Source of the DNA: Rhizobium sp. Q54
GTDB taxonomy: Bacteria > Pseudomonadota > Alphaproteobacteria > Rhizobiales > Beijerinckiaceae
DNA: 12,738 nt
Assembly (NCBI GenBank): GCA_945903655.1
Contig: CAMDOY010000076.1
Location: forward strand, 1-12,738
Reading direction: 5' to 3'
In this document: piece after piece, positions 1 to 7,173 of the stretch
Numbering within the stretch: the stretch's first letter is position 1
Layout of the letters: every line of letters starts with the position of its first letter
Notes under the pieces: generated by a model
Seen by the model: only the letters and a program-made list of their open reading frames with translations
Database searches by the model: none
What the model was told of the DNA's origin: nothing
Position numbers and translations under genes: made by a program

Positions 1-1
1 C

Positions 2-607
2 GGCAGCATCGGCTTCGCCGATCATTTCAAGTTTACCGCCCAGAGCCTTCAGTTCCAGCTGCCTGGCGCTGGCGTGATCAAGAACGCCACCGCATCGCTC
101 GCCTTCGATGACGCCTATCTGGGTCTGCCGATCGCGCTCAACCCCTCGGTGAGCGTGATCTATAACTTTTCGGGCGGTTTGAGCCTCATGCCGCTTGGCA
201 AGACCGAGACCTATCGCATCGATCTGGCGATCGCTCCTGGCTACAGCTTCGCCAAGTCTGCAGGGATCCCACTGTCATTCTCTGTCCCGACTTCGATCTC
301 CCTCGGTCCGAAGGATATGTATTATCTCAGTCAGAATACCTGCGGCGCTGCAACAACCAACACCAACGGGACGGCTTGCTCGACCAGCACATTCCAGATG
401 TTTTCAACCGGCCTTCAGGCGAAGTATGATCTCGGTCAGATCATTCCCAAGAAGTTTGGTTCATGGTCTGCCAAGGCTGGGGTTCAGTATTACCAGTTCT
501 TGAGCGATGCAATTAAGGCCAACCAGAGCAGCTCCACTTTTGTAGCTCCTGCAGCCCGCAAGTCCAACCATACGTTTTTCTCGACTGGCATTGGCGTCAG
601 CTTCTGA
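2..607 (+). CDS. Probable outer-membrane beta-barrel protein, 3' part only
   Basis: The frame is open from the left edge (base 2), so the start lies outside the window; about 201 residues remain. The visible protein alternates short hydrophobic/aromatic strands with Gly, Ser, Asn and Thr-rich turns (for example SVSVIYNFSGG, AKAGVQYYQFL) and ends in GIGVSF. A C-terminal Phe after an alternating strand is the usual outer-membrane insertion signal of beta-barrel proteins. A loop-like stretch NTCGAATTNTNGTAC carries two Cys that could form a disulfide on an exposed loop. A GTG at 74 exists, but the frame continues upstream of it with the same character and no ribosome binding site is seen there, so it is not taken as the start. 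Family is not recognised; porin or transporter-like are possible. A strong terminator follows 25 bp after the stop, so the gene is not joined to the next one. Confidence 0.7.
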   Translation, partial: GSIGFADHFKFTAQSLQFQLPGAGVIKNATASLAFDDAYLGLPIALNPSVSVIYNFSGGLSLMPLGKTETYRIDLAIAPGYSFAKSAGIPLSFSVPTSISLGPKDMYYLSQNTCGAATTNTNGTACSTSTFQMFSTGLQAKYDLGQIIPKKFGSWSAKAGVQYYQFLSDAIKANQSSSTFVAPAARKSNHTFFSTGIGVSF

Positions 608-632
608 TTAAGCTAAATTCTCAAGTGTTTGG

Positions 633-667
633 AACGCGGCGGAGTGTTCTTCGCCGCGTTTTTCTTT
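633..667 (+). terminator. Rho-independent terminator of the beta-barrel gene
   Basis: Perfect 9-bp GC-rich stem, AACGCGGCG (633-641) with CGCCGCGTT (652-660), a 10-base loop and then T-rich TTTCTTT. It lies 25 bp past the stop codon at 605-607. Confidence 0.88.
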
Positions 668-682
668 CGCCGTTGTTTCAAG

Positions 683-700
683 GGCGCCGAACCCAGCGCC
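683..700 (+). other. Inverted repeat in leader of the small exported protein gene
   Basis: GGCGC (683-687) and GCGCC (696-700) form a 5-bp GC hairpin with an 8-base loop, 40 bp ahead of the ATG at 741. It has no T-tract, so it is not a terminator; it could be a small operator or a leader stem. Chance is quite possible in GC-rich DNA. Confidence 0.25.
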
Positions 701-740
701 ATGACGGACGTTTCCTTCCGTTCGCAAAAGGGGTGGCGTC

Positions 741-1070
741 ATGTTGAAAGCTTTGGGCCGTCTGGTTCTGGTGGCGTCTGTGTTCCTCGTGTCCGCAAGC
801 GCCGCCCCTGCGACGGATCTGGACACCCCCAAGCCCGCGCCCAAGGCGCATCGCGTTCACCACCATCATCCCATGCGCCTGAAGCTTCCCGGCCCGATCC
901 TGTCCATGCGCGTCACGCGCGGGCCCACCTGCGGCGCCTGGTTCGCCCGCTATCCCGCCTATGCGCAGGCCAGCTGCCGGGATTACGAGGGCGTCCTGAC
1001 CGCTTATGATCCGCGCGATCCCGCAGGCTTCGGCCTCTATGGCTTTCGCGCCTATTACGGCCTGCGCTGA
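741..1070 (+). CDS. Small exported protein with histidine cluster, unknown function
   Basis: Encodes 109 residues. The N-terminus is a typical Sec signal peptide: MLKALGR, a hydrophobic core (residues 8-18) and an Ala-rich cleavage region with likely processing after Ala21 or Ala24. The mature part starts with a Pro/Lys/Ala-rich linker, then a His run (His37 and His40-43) that could bind metal, then a more ordered C-terminal half with two Cys (64 and 79) that could pair in the periplasm, and several Tyr/Phe near the end (GFGLYGFRAYYGLR). The ATG at 741 is preceded by AAAAGGGG at 727-733, a fair ribosome binding site. I do not recognise the family; small proteins of this style are common as hypothetical periplasmic proteins in Alphaproteobacteria. 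It stands alone between a terminator and the cupin operon. Confidence 0.65.
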   Translation: MLKALGRLVLVASVFLVSASAAPATDLDTPKPAPKAHRVHHHHPMRLKLPGPILSMRVTRGPTCGAWFARYPAYAQASCRDYEGVLTAYDPRDPAGFGLYGFRAYYGLR

Positions 1071-1119
1071 TCCCTCATCGCCCTCGCCGACCCATCTCGC
1101 CCTCCGCAGCGCAAGCCGC

Positions 1120-1125
1120 TATAGT
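1120..1125 (+). promoter_or_regulatory. Possible -10 box of the cupin-hydrolase operon
   Basis: TATAGT matches the sigma-70 -10 consensus at 5 of 6 positions and sits 30 bp before the ATG at 1155. The matching -35 position (about 1097-1102) is GC-rich and poor, so the promoter would be weak or need an activator. Confidence 0.35.
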
Positions 1126-1154
1126 CGAGGCAAGGGTATGGGAGGATTGGCCAT

Positions 1155-1697
1155 ATGGATTCGAAACAAGGGACGATGCGCAGGGTGGTCACCGGTCATG
1201 CGGAGGATGGCAAGGCCATCGTGCTCTTCGATGACCATGTGCCCAGCAAGGTCTCGCGCCCGGACACCGGCATCGTCGCCCATTGGGTCTGGACCACCGA
1301 CCAGACCCCCGCAGACATCACAGTCACCAGCGACACCTCCAATGTCCGGCGTGGCCTGACGCCCCCGGTCGGCGGCACGATCTTCCGCGTGGTGGATTTT
1401 CCCCCGACTTCCGCCGAGGTCGCGGCCATGGATCATGCGCAGGTGGCGCAGGGTCTGGGGCTCGAGATGGAGGCGGGCAAGCGCTATCCGCCCAACCATC
1501 CCCTGATGCATTTCACCGAGACCATCGATTACGCCATCGTTCTGCAGGGCCAGATCGACATGCAGCTCGATGATTCCACCGTGACCCTCGGCCCCGGCGA
1601 TCTGATCGTCCAGCAGGCGACCAATCACGCCTGGATCAATCGGGGGACCGAGATCTGCCGCATCGCTTTCATTCTCATCAGCTCGAAGCCTCTTTGA
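1155..1697 (+). CDS. Cupin-domain protein
   Basis: A 180-residue single-domain cupin. Residues 1-100 form a lead-in region; the conserved cupin barrel lies at about 105-175. Motif 1 is seen as His115, His119, then Asp125 and Gly132 (Asp125-X6-Gly132, Asp where many cupins have Glu). Motif 2 is LGPGD (145-149) followed by NHAWIN with His158 and Asn162. His119, Asp125 and His158 are the likely metal ligands. This form of small cupin often sits in catabolic clusters as a metal-dependent dioxygenase, isomerase or binding protein; the substrate cannot be told. Start is well supported: GGGAGGA at 1139-1145 lies about 9 bp before the ATG. It is the first gene of an operon with the CocE-like hydrolase, which begins 29 bp after its stop. 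A purely regulatory or sensing role is also possible. Confidence 0.85.
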   Translation: MDSKQGTMRRVVTGHAEDGKAIVLFDDHVPSKVSRPDTGIVAHWVWTTDQTPADITVTSDTSNVRRGLTPPVGGTIFRVVDFPPTSAEVAAMDHAQVAQGLGLEMEAGKRYPPNHPLMHFTETIDYAIVLQGQIDMQLDDSTVTLGPGDLIVQQATNHAWINRGTEICRIAFILISSKPL

Positions 1698-1726
1698 GAC
1701 GGCAGTCAATCCGGGGAGGCGTCAGC

Positions 1727-3427
1727 ATGTTGCTCGACAAGAATGTCCAAATTCCCATGCGCGTGGGCGATACGCTCTGCGCCAATGTGTTCAGGCCGGA
1801 GGCGCCCGGAACCTATCCCGTCATCATGACGCTCGGGCCTTATGGCAAGGACGTCCACGTCAGCCAGTTCATGCCCTCGGCCTGGGAGCATATCCAGACC
1901 AGCCAGCCTGACATTCTGGCGAAATCCTCCTGCAAATATCTGGTCTTCGAGACGCCGGACCCGGAGGTCTGGGTGCCCCGGGGCTATGTGGTCGTGAAGA
2001 TCGATTCGCGCGGGGCGGGCAAGACGCCGGGGTTTCTGGACGTCAATTCGCCCGCCGAATCCCGCGATCTCTATGACGCCATCGAATGGGCGGGCTTGCA
2101 GCCCTGGAGCAATGGCAAGGTGGGGCTGCTGGGCATCTCCTATTACGCGGCGGGGCAGTGGAGCGTGGCGGCCCTGCGCCCGCCCCATCTGGCGGCCATG
2201 ATCCCCTGGCAGGGCACCCACGATTTCTACCGCGACCGCACCCGGCAGGACGGCATCTTCTCCGCTGGGTTCCTCCACAGTTGGTGGCCGCGCAGCGTGC
2301 TGCGCAACCAGCACGGCAACCCCGCCAGCCCCTTTCTCGACATCGACACGGGCCTGCGCAACACGGGCGAGGCCGCCCTCAGCGACGCTGAGTTGAAGGC
2401 CAACCGCACCGATTATATCGGCGACGTCCTCGCCCATCCCTTGCTGGACGATTGGTACAAGGCGCGCTGCCCGGATCTGTCGAAGATCGAGATCCCCGCC
2501 CTGGTGGTCGCCAATTGGGGTGGGCTGGGCCTGCATCTGCGCGGGACCATCGGCGGCTATCTGGATATGGCTTCGAAGGAGAAATGGCTGAAGGTTCAGT
2601 CCGGCTCCTATTTCGCCACCTTCTGGCATCCCGACAATGTGGCGATGCAGCGCCGCTTCTTCGACCGTTATCTGAAGGGCCTCGATAATGGCTGGGAGAA
2701 CGAGCCACCTGTGACGGTGGAGGTGCGTTCGGCGGAGGACGGGATTGCGGGCCTGCTGAAAGGCGAGCAATGGCCTCTGCCCGATGTGAAATGGTCGCGG
2801 CTGCATCTCGATCTCGCCCATAAGGCCCTGTCCCCTGCGGCGGGCGCCGAGGCCAGTGTGAGCTACCCCGCCATTGGCGAGGGCGTCACCCTCTTGTCCG
2901 CGCCGCTGGAGCGCGAGTGCTGGCTGGCGGGGCCGGTGCGCCTGCGCATCTGGGTCGCCTCCGACACCGCCGATCTCGATCTCTTCGCCACCCTGCGCGC
3001 CTTTGACGGGCAGGGCAGGGAGTTGACCTTCTACAGCGCCATCGAGCCGCGCTGCCCGGTCTCCCAGGGCTGGCTGCGCGCCTCCCACCGCAAGCTGGAT
3101 CCCGCCCGCACCAATGAGTGGCGGCCCGTCCATACCCATGACGAGGCGCAGCCCCTGACGCCGGGCGAGGCCTATGCGCTGGAGGTGGAGATCTGGGCCA
3201 CCAGCGTCGCTGTGCCCGCCGGAGGCCGTCTGGCGCTGACCCTGCAGGGCTGCGATTTCGAGCGGCCCAATGTGGAGGGGCCCTTCAAGGGCTCTGGCTT
3301 CTTCACCCATGAGAGCGAGGCTGATCGTCCTGCCACTGTCTTCGGGGGGCGGCACACGATCCTGTCCGGCGGCGAGCGCCAATCCTGGTTGCAACTGCCC
3401 ATCGTGGACGCGCCAGGGGCGAAATGA
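1727..3427 (+). CDS. CocE/NonD-family (X-Pro dipeptidyl-peptidase-like) alpha/beta hydrolase
   Basis: 566 residues from the ATG at 1727, which follows GGGGAGG (1713-1719); a TTG 33 bp upstream overlaps the cupin stop and lacks such a site. The N-terminal half is an alpha/beta hydrolase: strand GYVVVKIDSRGAGKTPG (86-102), then the nucleophile elbow GISYYA with Ser138 (family form GxSYxG, final Gly replaced by Ala). From about residue 325 comes the beta-sandwich seen in this family (PepX_C type), including VRLRIWVASDTADLDLFATL. Length fits the family (about 550-600). Members hydrolyse esters, amides or peptides; CocE itself cleaves cocaine. Odd point: in the region where CocE has its catalytic Asp (GWxD-like), this protein reads ANWGGLGLHLRG (262-272), and the expected His region reads SGSYFATFWHPD (292-303). 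No signal peptide, so probably cytoplasmic. Likely co-transcribed with the cupin. Confidence 0.87.
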   Translation: MLLDKNVQIPMRVGDTLCANVFRPEAPGTYPVIMTLGPYGKDVHVSQFMPSAWEHIQTSQPDILAKSSCKYLVFETPDPEVWVPRGYVVVKIDSRGAGKTPGFLDVNSPAESRDLYDAIEWAGLQPWSNGKVGLLGISYYAAGQWSVAALRPPHLAAMIPWQGTHDFYRDRTRQDGIFSAGFLHSWWPRSVLRNQHGNPASPFLDIDTGLRNTGEAALSDAELKANRTDYIGDVLAHPLLDDWYKARCPDLSKIEIPALVVANWGGLGLHLRGTIGGYLDMASKEKWLKVQSGSYFATFWHPDNVAMQRRFFDRYLKGLDNGWENEPPVTVEVRSAEDGIAGLLKGEQWPLPDVKWSRLHLDLAHKALSPAAGAEASVSYPAIGEGVTLLSAPLERECWLAGPVRLRIWVASDTADLDLFATLRAFDGQGRELTFYSAIEPRCPVSQGWLRASHRKLDPARTNEWRPVHTHDEAQPLTPGEAYALEVEIWATSVAVPAGGRLALTLQGCDFERPNVEGPFKGSGFFTHESEADRPATVFGGRHTILSGGERQSWLQLPIVDAPGAK

Positions 3428-3448
3428 ACAAGCGCGAAAAGACAGGCG

Positions 3449-3475
3449 AAAAAGGGAATATCCTTTACCCTTCTT
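3449..3475 (-). terminator. Possible weak terminator hairpin for the TctC-like gene
   Basis: AAAAAGGG (3449-3456) pairs with CCCTTCTT (3468-3475), 8 bp with one G-T pair around an 11-base loop. Read on the minus strand it ends in CCCTTTTT, so it may stop transcripts coming from the receptor gene, about 75 bp after its stop. AAAGG/CCTTT is a competing smaller stem. Confidence 0.35.
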
Positions 3476-3508
3476 AGGCGGGGGTGCTGGCCTTTTCGGC
3501 AAGCAGAT

Positions 3509-3556
3509 GGCGCGACCCTGATGCTGTGATCGGGGTCCGCCAGCCTTTTTATTTTT
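3509..3556 (+). terminator. Intrinsic terminator of the cupin-hydrolase operon
   Basis: GGCG plus GACCCTGAT (3509-3522, with C3513 bulged) pairs with ATCGGGGTC plus CGCC (3529-3541): 13 bp with one wobble and a 6-base loop. After four bases comes T5-A-T5 (3546-3556). The T-tract contains the stop codon of the opposite-strand receptor gene (3549-3551). Confidence 0.78.
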
Positions 3557-4595
3557 CGAGATCCCCAAGGGCCTGACGGGCGCGGGCCACCACATCGGGC
3601 GGGGTCGAGACGACCTCTGCGACAAGGCTCTGCAAGGCCTCGCCCTTCGCGGGCGCGATCTCGATGCGCATGTCCTGGGCGTCCTTGAGGAGGGCGGGGT
3701 CGGCCATGGCGGCGTCGAAGGCGCGCTGCAATTCCTCCAGCCGCTCGGGCGCCATGCCGGGCGGCCCCATGAAGGGGCGGCCCACCGCGATGTCGGCGGA
3801 GAACAGGCGCAGCAACCGCTTGTCTGCGTCCGTCTTGCCGAATTCATGCATAAGCGGCAGGTCGGGATAATCGGGATCGCGGGTCAGGCCGACCTGGGCG
3901 AGGAAGCGGATCTTGCCATCGCGCATCCAGTCCGGATTTTCCATGCGCAGGCTATTGAAATTGTTGCCCGCGCGCCCCTGCACCTCGCCGCGCTCCATGG
4001 CCAGATTCACGTCATTGGTGGTGGCGTAGCCTGCGATCACCTTGAAGCGCGTGCCCACGATGGCGTTGAGGATGATGGGGTAGATCTGCGTATAGGAGCC
4101 CGCGCCCGTCGCGCCCATCAGCACCTGCTGACGGGTGGCGTCCTCCATGGTCTTTATGGGCGTGTTGCTCCAGACATAGACGGTTGAATTGATCGCGGCG
4201 GTCGAGCCGATCCAGCTGAGTTTCGCTGCGTCGAACTGGATGCCCTTGCTGCTCTCCAGCACCTGCGCCAGCAGGAAGGCGGGCACGATGGCGCCGATGA
4301 CGGTGCCGTCCTTCGGCCCCTGGTTGGCGAGGAAGTTGGCGGCCCGCAGATGGCCGGCGCCCGGCATGTTCTTGACCACGATGGTCGGGCGGCCCGCGAT
4401 ATGGTCCGGCCAATGGCGCGCCACGAGGCGGGCGTTGGCGTCCTGTCCGCCGCCTGTGCCCGTGGAGACGATGAGCTGAATGGTCTTGCCCGCGAAGAAG
4501 GGCTGTTGCTGCTGCGCCAAAGCGGGGATGGCCCCAGCCTGCAGGCCGATGGCGATGGCCAGCGCCGCAGCGCCCAGCCGATAGTGACCAATCAT
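3549..4595 (-). CDS. TctC/Bug-family periplasmic substrate-binding protein
   Basis: 348 residues from the ATG at 4595; a GTG-type start 48 bp upstream would put 16 charged residues ahead of the signal peptide and is rejected. The signal peptide (MIGHYRLG, hydrophobic 8-22) has a clean Ala-X-Ala site, cleaved after Ala27. The mature protein shows Bug features: TIQLIVSTGTGGGQDANAR (38-56), VVKNMPGAG (73-81) and FLANQGPKDGTVIG (88-101), both ligand-loop regions of the family. Bug proteins capture small organic acids or related compounds for tripartite (TctAB) carriers or signalling. No TctA or TctB gene is present here, which is common for this receptor family. Gene GGGGA about 9 bp upstream is a modest ribosome binding site. 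It is divergent from the VOC gene and convergent with the hydrolase, so is probably its own transcript. Confidence 0.88.
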   Translation of the reverse strand: MIGHYRLGAAALAIAIGLQAGAIPALAQQQQPFFAGKTIQLIVSTGTGGGQDANARLVARHWPDHIAGRPTIVVKNMPGAGHLRAANFLANQGPKDGTVIGAIVPAFLLAQVLESSKGIQFDAAKLSWIGSTAAINSTVYVWSNTPIKTMEDATRQQVLMGATGAGSYTQIYPIILNAIVGTRFKVIAGYATTNDVNLAMERGEVQGRAGNNFNSLRMENPDWMRDGKIRFLAQVGLTRDPDYPDLPLMHEFGKTDADKRLLRLFSADIAVGRPFMGPPGMAPERLEELQRAFDAAMADPALLKDAQDMRIEIAPAKGEALQSLVAEVVSTPPDVVARARQALGDLEK

Positions 4596-4621
4596 AGAGA
4601 CGTTTCCCCAATGTTTCGTCC

Positions 4622-4650
4622 ATTGTCGGTCCTGCGCCCCCACGCGTCAA
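4622..4650 (-). promoter_or_regulatory. Likely sigma-70 promoter of the TctC-like gene
   Basis: On the minus strand TTGACG (4650-4645) and GACAAT (4627-4622) are spaced by exactly 17 bp, matching -35 (5/6) and -10 (4/6). The start of transcription would fall near 4615, giving a leader of about 20 bases. Confidence 0.5.
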
Positions 4651-4664
4651 CTTGGGCGCGCCTC

Positions 4665-4693
4665 TCGACGCATGGCCCGGCGCCGCATAAGAT
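4665..4693 (+). promoter_or_regulatory. Possible promoter of the VOC gene
   Basis: TCGACG (4665-4670) and TAAGAT (4688-4693) are 17 bp apart, 4/6 matches each to -35 and -10. It starts 14 bp beyond the divergent promoter of the receptor gene, so the two would be back to back. Confidence 0.35.
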
Positions 4694-4733
4694 GTTTGCC
4701 AATCAAGACTTCCCGGGGTGAGGACCAAAGCTG

Positions 4734-5546
4734 ATGTTCGCGCAGATCAACCACATGGCCATGAACAGCGCCAATTGGCCCATGATGGCCAAGTTCTACG
4801 AGGCCATGTTCGGGTTGAAGACCTCTGGCAAGGTCAGCCGCCCCGCCAATGGGGTCTCCGTGGGTGACGGCTATGTGGGGCTCAACATCAATCCCCTGCG
4901 CGATGGCTATATCGGCGGGCTCGATCACTTTGGCATGAAGGTCGACAGCGTCGATGCGGCGCTGGAGCGCATGCAAAAGAAGTTCCCCAAGGCCAATATC
5001 GTGAAGCGGCCTTCCACCCGGCCCTTCGCCCAATATTCCGGCCATGACCCCGATGGCAATGTGTTCGATCTCGCGGAGAAGACCAGCAAGCTGAACGAGA
5101 TCTACGCCGATCAGGCGGAGAAGGCCTGGACGCAGGATCGCTATCTCAACAAATTCGCCATTCGCACCCTGAACGCAGAGGCCTGCGCCGAGTTTTATGC
5201 GGAAGTATTCGAGTTGCAGCCCCTGAACAAGACGAACGAGGCGGACGGCTGGCATCTGTCAGATGGGCGCGTCACGCTGTCCATCCTGCCCTGGTCGATC
5301 CCCATGTTCGAGAACATGTCCATCAAGCGCCCGGGGCCGGATCATATCGGCTTCAAGGTCGAGAACCTCGAGGCTTTTAAGGCCCATCTGACGGCGGTCG
5401 CGGGGTCGAACCCCTATCTGGCGCCCATGCCGCTGGGCGGCAGCAAGGAGGCGGACGCCCGCCGCCATTTCCTCGCTCGCTCGGCCACCGGCAAGATACA
5501 GATCGCCGATCCCGGCGCGGTCTGGATCGATATCACGGACGAGTAG
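4734..5546 (+). CDS. Two-domain VOC-superfamily protein (glyoxalase / extradiol dioxygenase fold)
   Basis: 270 residues made of two vicinal-oxygen-chelate halves. Half 1 (about 1-118) starts INHMAM, with His7 and His65 (GGLDHFGMKV) and the closing strand DPDGNVFDL (105-113), where Asp112 stands at the usual Glu ligand position. Half 2 (about 135-270) has the same order: FAIRTLNAEACAEFYAEVF, then DHIGFKVEN with His204, then IADPGAVWIDI, but no His where half 1 has His7. Only half 1 therefore looks able to chelate metal; half 2 looks degenerate. VOC enzymes include ring-cleaving dioxygenases, glyoxalases and epimerases; in this catabolic setting ring cleavage or isomerisation is possible but unproven. 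GTGAGGA at 4719-4725 precedes the ATG. The gene stands alone on this strand between the receptor and PrpD genes. Confidence 0.85.
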   Translation: MFAQINHMAMNSANWPMMAKFYEAMFGLKTSGKVSRPANGVSVGDGYVGLNINPLRDGYIGGLDHFGMKVDSVDAALERMQKKFPKANIVKRPSTRPFAQYSGHDPDGNVFDLAEKTSKLNEIYADQAEKAWTQDRYLNKFAIRTLNAEACAEFYAEVFELQPLNKTNEADGWHLSDGRVTLSILPWSIPMFENMSIKRPGPDHIGFKVENLEAFKAHLTAVAGSNPYLAPMPLGGSKEADARRHFLARSATGKIQIADPGAVWIDITDE

Positions 5547-5568
5547 GGGCTGAGCCTGCCTTGCCCGT

Positions 5569-6924
5569 TCAGTCGGGCGCGCGCGCGATGGGCAGATCGC
5601 CGAGGCTGGCGAGCGTCTCGATGGACTGGAGCCGCTCGAACATTTGGCGATCTTCAGTGGGCGCGAAGGCGCCTTCGACGCAATCCGCGAATTTCGTCCA
5701 GAAGGCTTCCGCAGGCGCAGGGCGGCGCGCGTCGCCCAGGGGAAAGGTGAACCGCTGCTCAAGGCGGCGTCCATCCCTCAGGTGGACGATCACGCCATCG
5801 CCCTGATAGCCCTGCGTGTCGATGAAGACGCGGCGCGTCTTCGACATGAGGGTGCGCACATCGGCCCGCTGGACGAAATCGCTGGTGAATTCCGCGCGGG
5901 TGCAACGCCCCGCGATGAAGGCGGCGGCCATGGCGAATTCCATGCTGAATTTCGCGTCGAGCGCATTCTGCGGATTGGTGTGGACGAGGTTGGTATATTG
6001 CGCCTTGTTGGCCTCCACCTCGATCTCCTCGACCTCATCGGCGTGAAAGGGGCTCTTCGCCAGCAGGGCGAAGACGCCATCGAGGGCGCGGTGCGCGCCG
6101 TAGCACATGGGAAAGAGCTTGAACCCCAGCCCGTGGCTTTCCAGCAGCCAGCGGCGATGAAACTGCGGGGGGCTGGTCAGGTCCGCCCGCCCCTTGGGCG
6201 AGATGGCCGCCAAAAACCCCAGTTGCGATTCCAGCGCATCCTCAGAGGCGGTCATCCCTGCTGCGGCGAGGCGCGCTGCGATCACGCCGCTCTGGGCCGC
6301 GCGGCCCGCATGGTAGGGCTTGGTCATGGAGCCGAAATTGGCGATCACGCCCGACGCCATGGAGGCGGCGATGGCGATGGCATGGGCGGCCTCGCCTGCC
6401 GAAAGCCCCCGCAGGCTCGCCGCCGCCGCCGCCGCTGCGATGGCGCCGAATGTGCCCGTGGGATGCCAGCCCTTCACATGGATGGGATCGGGATCCCGGG
6501 AGGCCAACTCGCCCCAGACCTCGAAGGCGGCGGCATAGGCGCAGATCATGGCCCGCCCGTCGCGCCCGAGGCTTTCGGCCTCCGCGAAAATGGCGGGCGC
6601 GATGGCGGCGGAGGGATGGGTGGGCTGGATGCCCACAAGGCCGACATCGTCATAGTCCTGCGCATGGCAGGCCACGCCATTCACCAGGGCTGCCGAGGGG
6701 CCGCTCTTGCGGGTGGCGCAGAGCAGGAGGCGCGCTTCCGCGTCTTCATGCTGGCCCACAAGGGTCTTGCGGACGCATTGCGTCACCTCATCGTTGCGTC
6801 CCAGTAGCACGGTCGCGACGAAGTCCGTGAAGCCGTTGCGGATCATCGGGGTGGAGGCGGCGGGCAGGTCCGGGTAGCGCAGATCCGAGATGAATTGTCC
6901 GATGTCCTGCGTCAGCGAGCCCAT
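5569..6924 (-). CDS. MmgE/PrpD-family protein
   Basis: 451 residues, full length for the family (about 450-480). Hallmarks in order: VNGVACHAQDYDDVG (81-95, with His87, Asp90, Asp92, Asp93), HPSAAIAPAI (103-112), KGWHPTGTFG (151-160, His154) followed by an Ala-rich helix, SMTKPYHAGRAAQSG (199-213, Lys202 and His205), and FKLFPMCYGAHRALDG (about 268-283). The family holds 2-methylcitrate dehydratase (PrpD), itaconate-related decarboxylase and many uncharacterised hydro-lyase-like enzymes. No prpB or prpC neighbour exists, so the methylcitrate cycle role is unlikely; dehydration or isomerisation of a cluster intermediate is more likely. The ATG at 6924 follows GGAG at a spacing of 6 on the minus strand. 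Convergent with the VOC gene (22 bp gap, no clear terminator) and divergent from the first monooxygenase gene. Confidence 0.9.
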   Translation of the reverse strand: MGSLTQDIGQFISDLRYPDLPAASTPMIRNGFTDFVATVLLGRNDEVTQCVRKTLVGQHEDAEARLLLCATRKSGPSAALVNGVACHAQDYDDVGLVGIQPTHPSAAIAPAIFAEAESLGRDGRAMICAYAAAFEVWGELASRDPDPIHVKGWHPTGTFGAIAAAAAAASLRGLSAGEAAHAIAIAASMASGVIANFGSMTKPYHAGRAAQSGVIAARLAAAGMTASEDALESQLGFLAAISPKGRADLTSPPQFHRRWLLESHGLGFKLFPMCYGAHRALDGVFALLAKSPFHADEVEEIEVEANKAQYTNLVHTNPQNALDAKFSMEFAMAAAFIAGRCTRAEFTSDFVQRADVRTLMSKTRRVFIDTQGYQGDGVIVHLRDGRRLEQRFTFPLGDARRPAPAEAFWTKFADCVEGAFAPTEDRQMFERLQSIETLASLGDLPIARAPD

Positions 6925-6976
6925 GACGTCTCCACATTCATGCTTGATCCGCAGAGGCGTGAAGCCTGCGGTGTTT

Positions 6977-6996
6977 GGTCCGGATATTCGCGGACC
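6977..6996. promoter_or_regulatory. 20-bp palindrome, candidate operator between divergent genes
   Basis: GGTCCG (6977-6982) and CGGACC (6991-6996) are perfect inverted arms around an 8-base spacer GATATTCG. It lies 53-72 bp before the PrpD-type ATG and about 180 bp before the monooxygenase ATG, where a GntR- or TetR-type repressor could act. No regulator gene is in the window. Confidence 0.45.
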
Positions 6997-7173
6997 CTAG
7001 GAGGAGAGCAGACCACTGGCAAGGCGGGCATGGTTTCGTCGCGAGGCCCGGGCCTTCGCTGGCGCGCGCAACTCAGACACTTGGGCGCTGGCGGCGGCGT
7101 ACCCAATTTCCGACTCCCCTTTTTCAGGGAAATATTTTAGCCTGCTGGACAAAATCTGAGGACTGCGGGAGGG

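Noticed and set aside
1706..3847. A 713-codon open frame on the minus strand across the hydrolase gene and into the receptor gene
   Set aside because: It is the antisense shadow of GC-rich codons; the translation is rich in Arg, Pro, Gly and His with no domain pattern, and the plus-strand hydrolase is clearly real.
5644..6807. A 387-codon plus-strand frame opposite the MmgE/PrpD gene
   Set aside because: The minus-strand gene carries all family motifs; the opposite frame is low-complexity Gly/Arg/His sequence.
5569..6924. Assignment as prpD of the methylcitrate cycle
   Set aside because: No prpB, prpC or related genes are near, and the family covers many other reactions, so no gene symbol is given.
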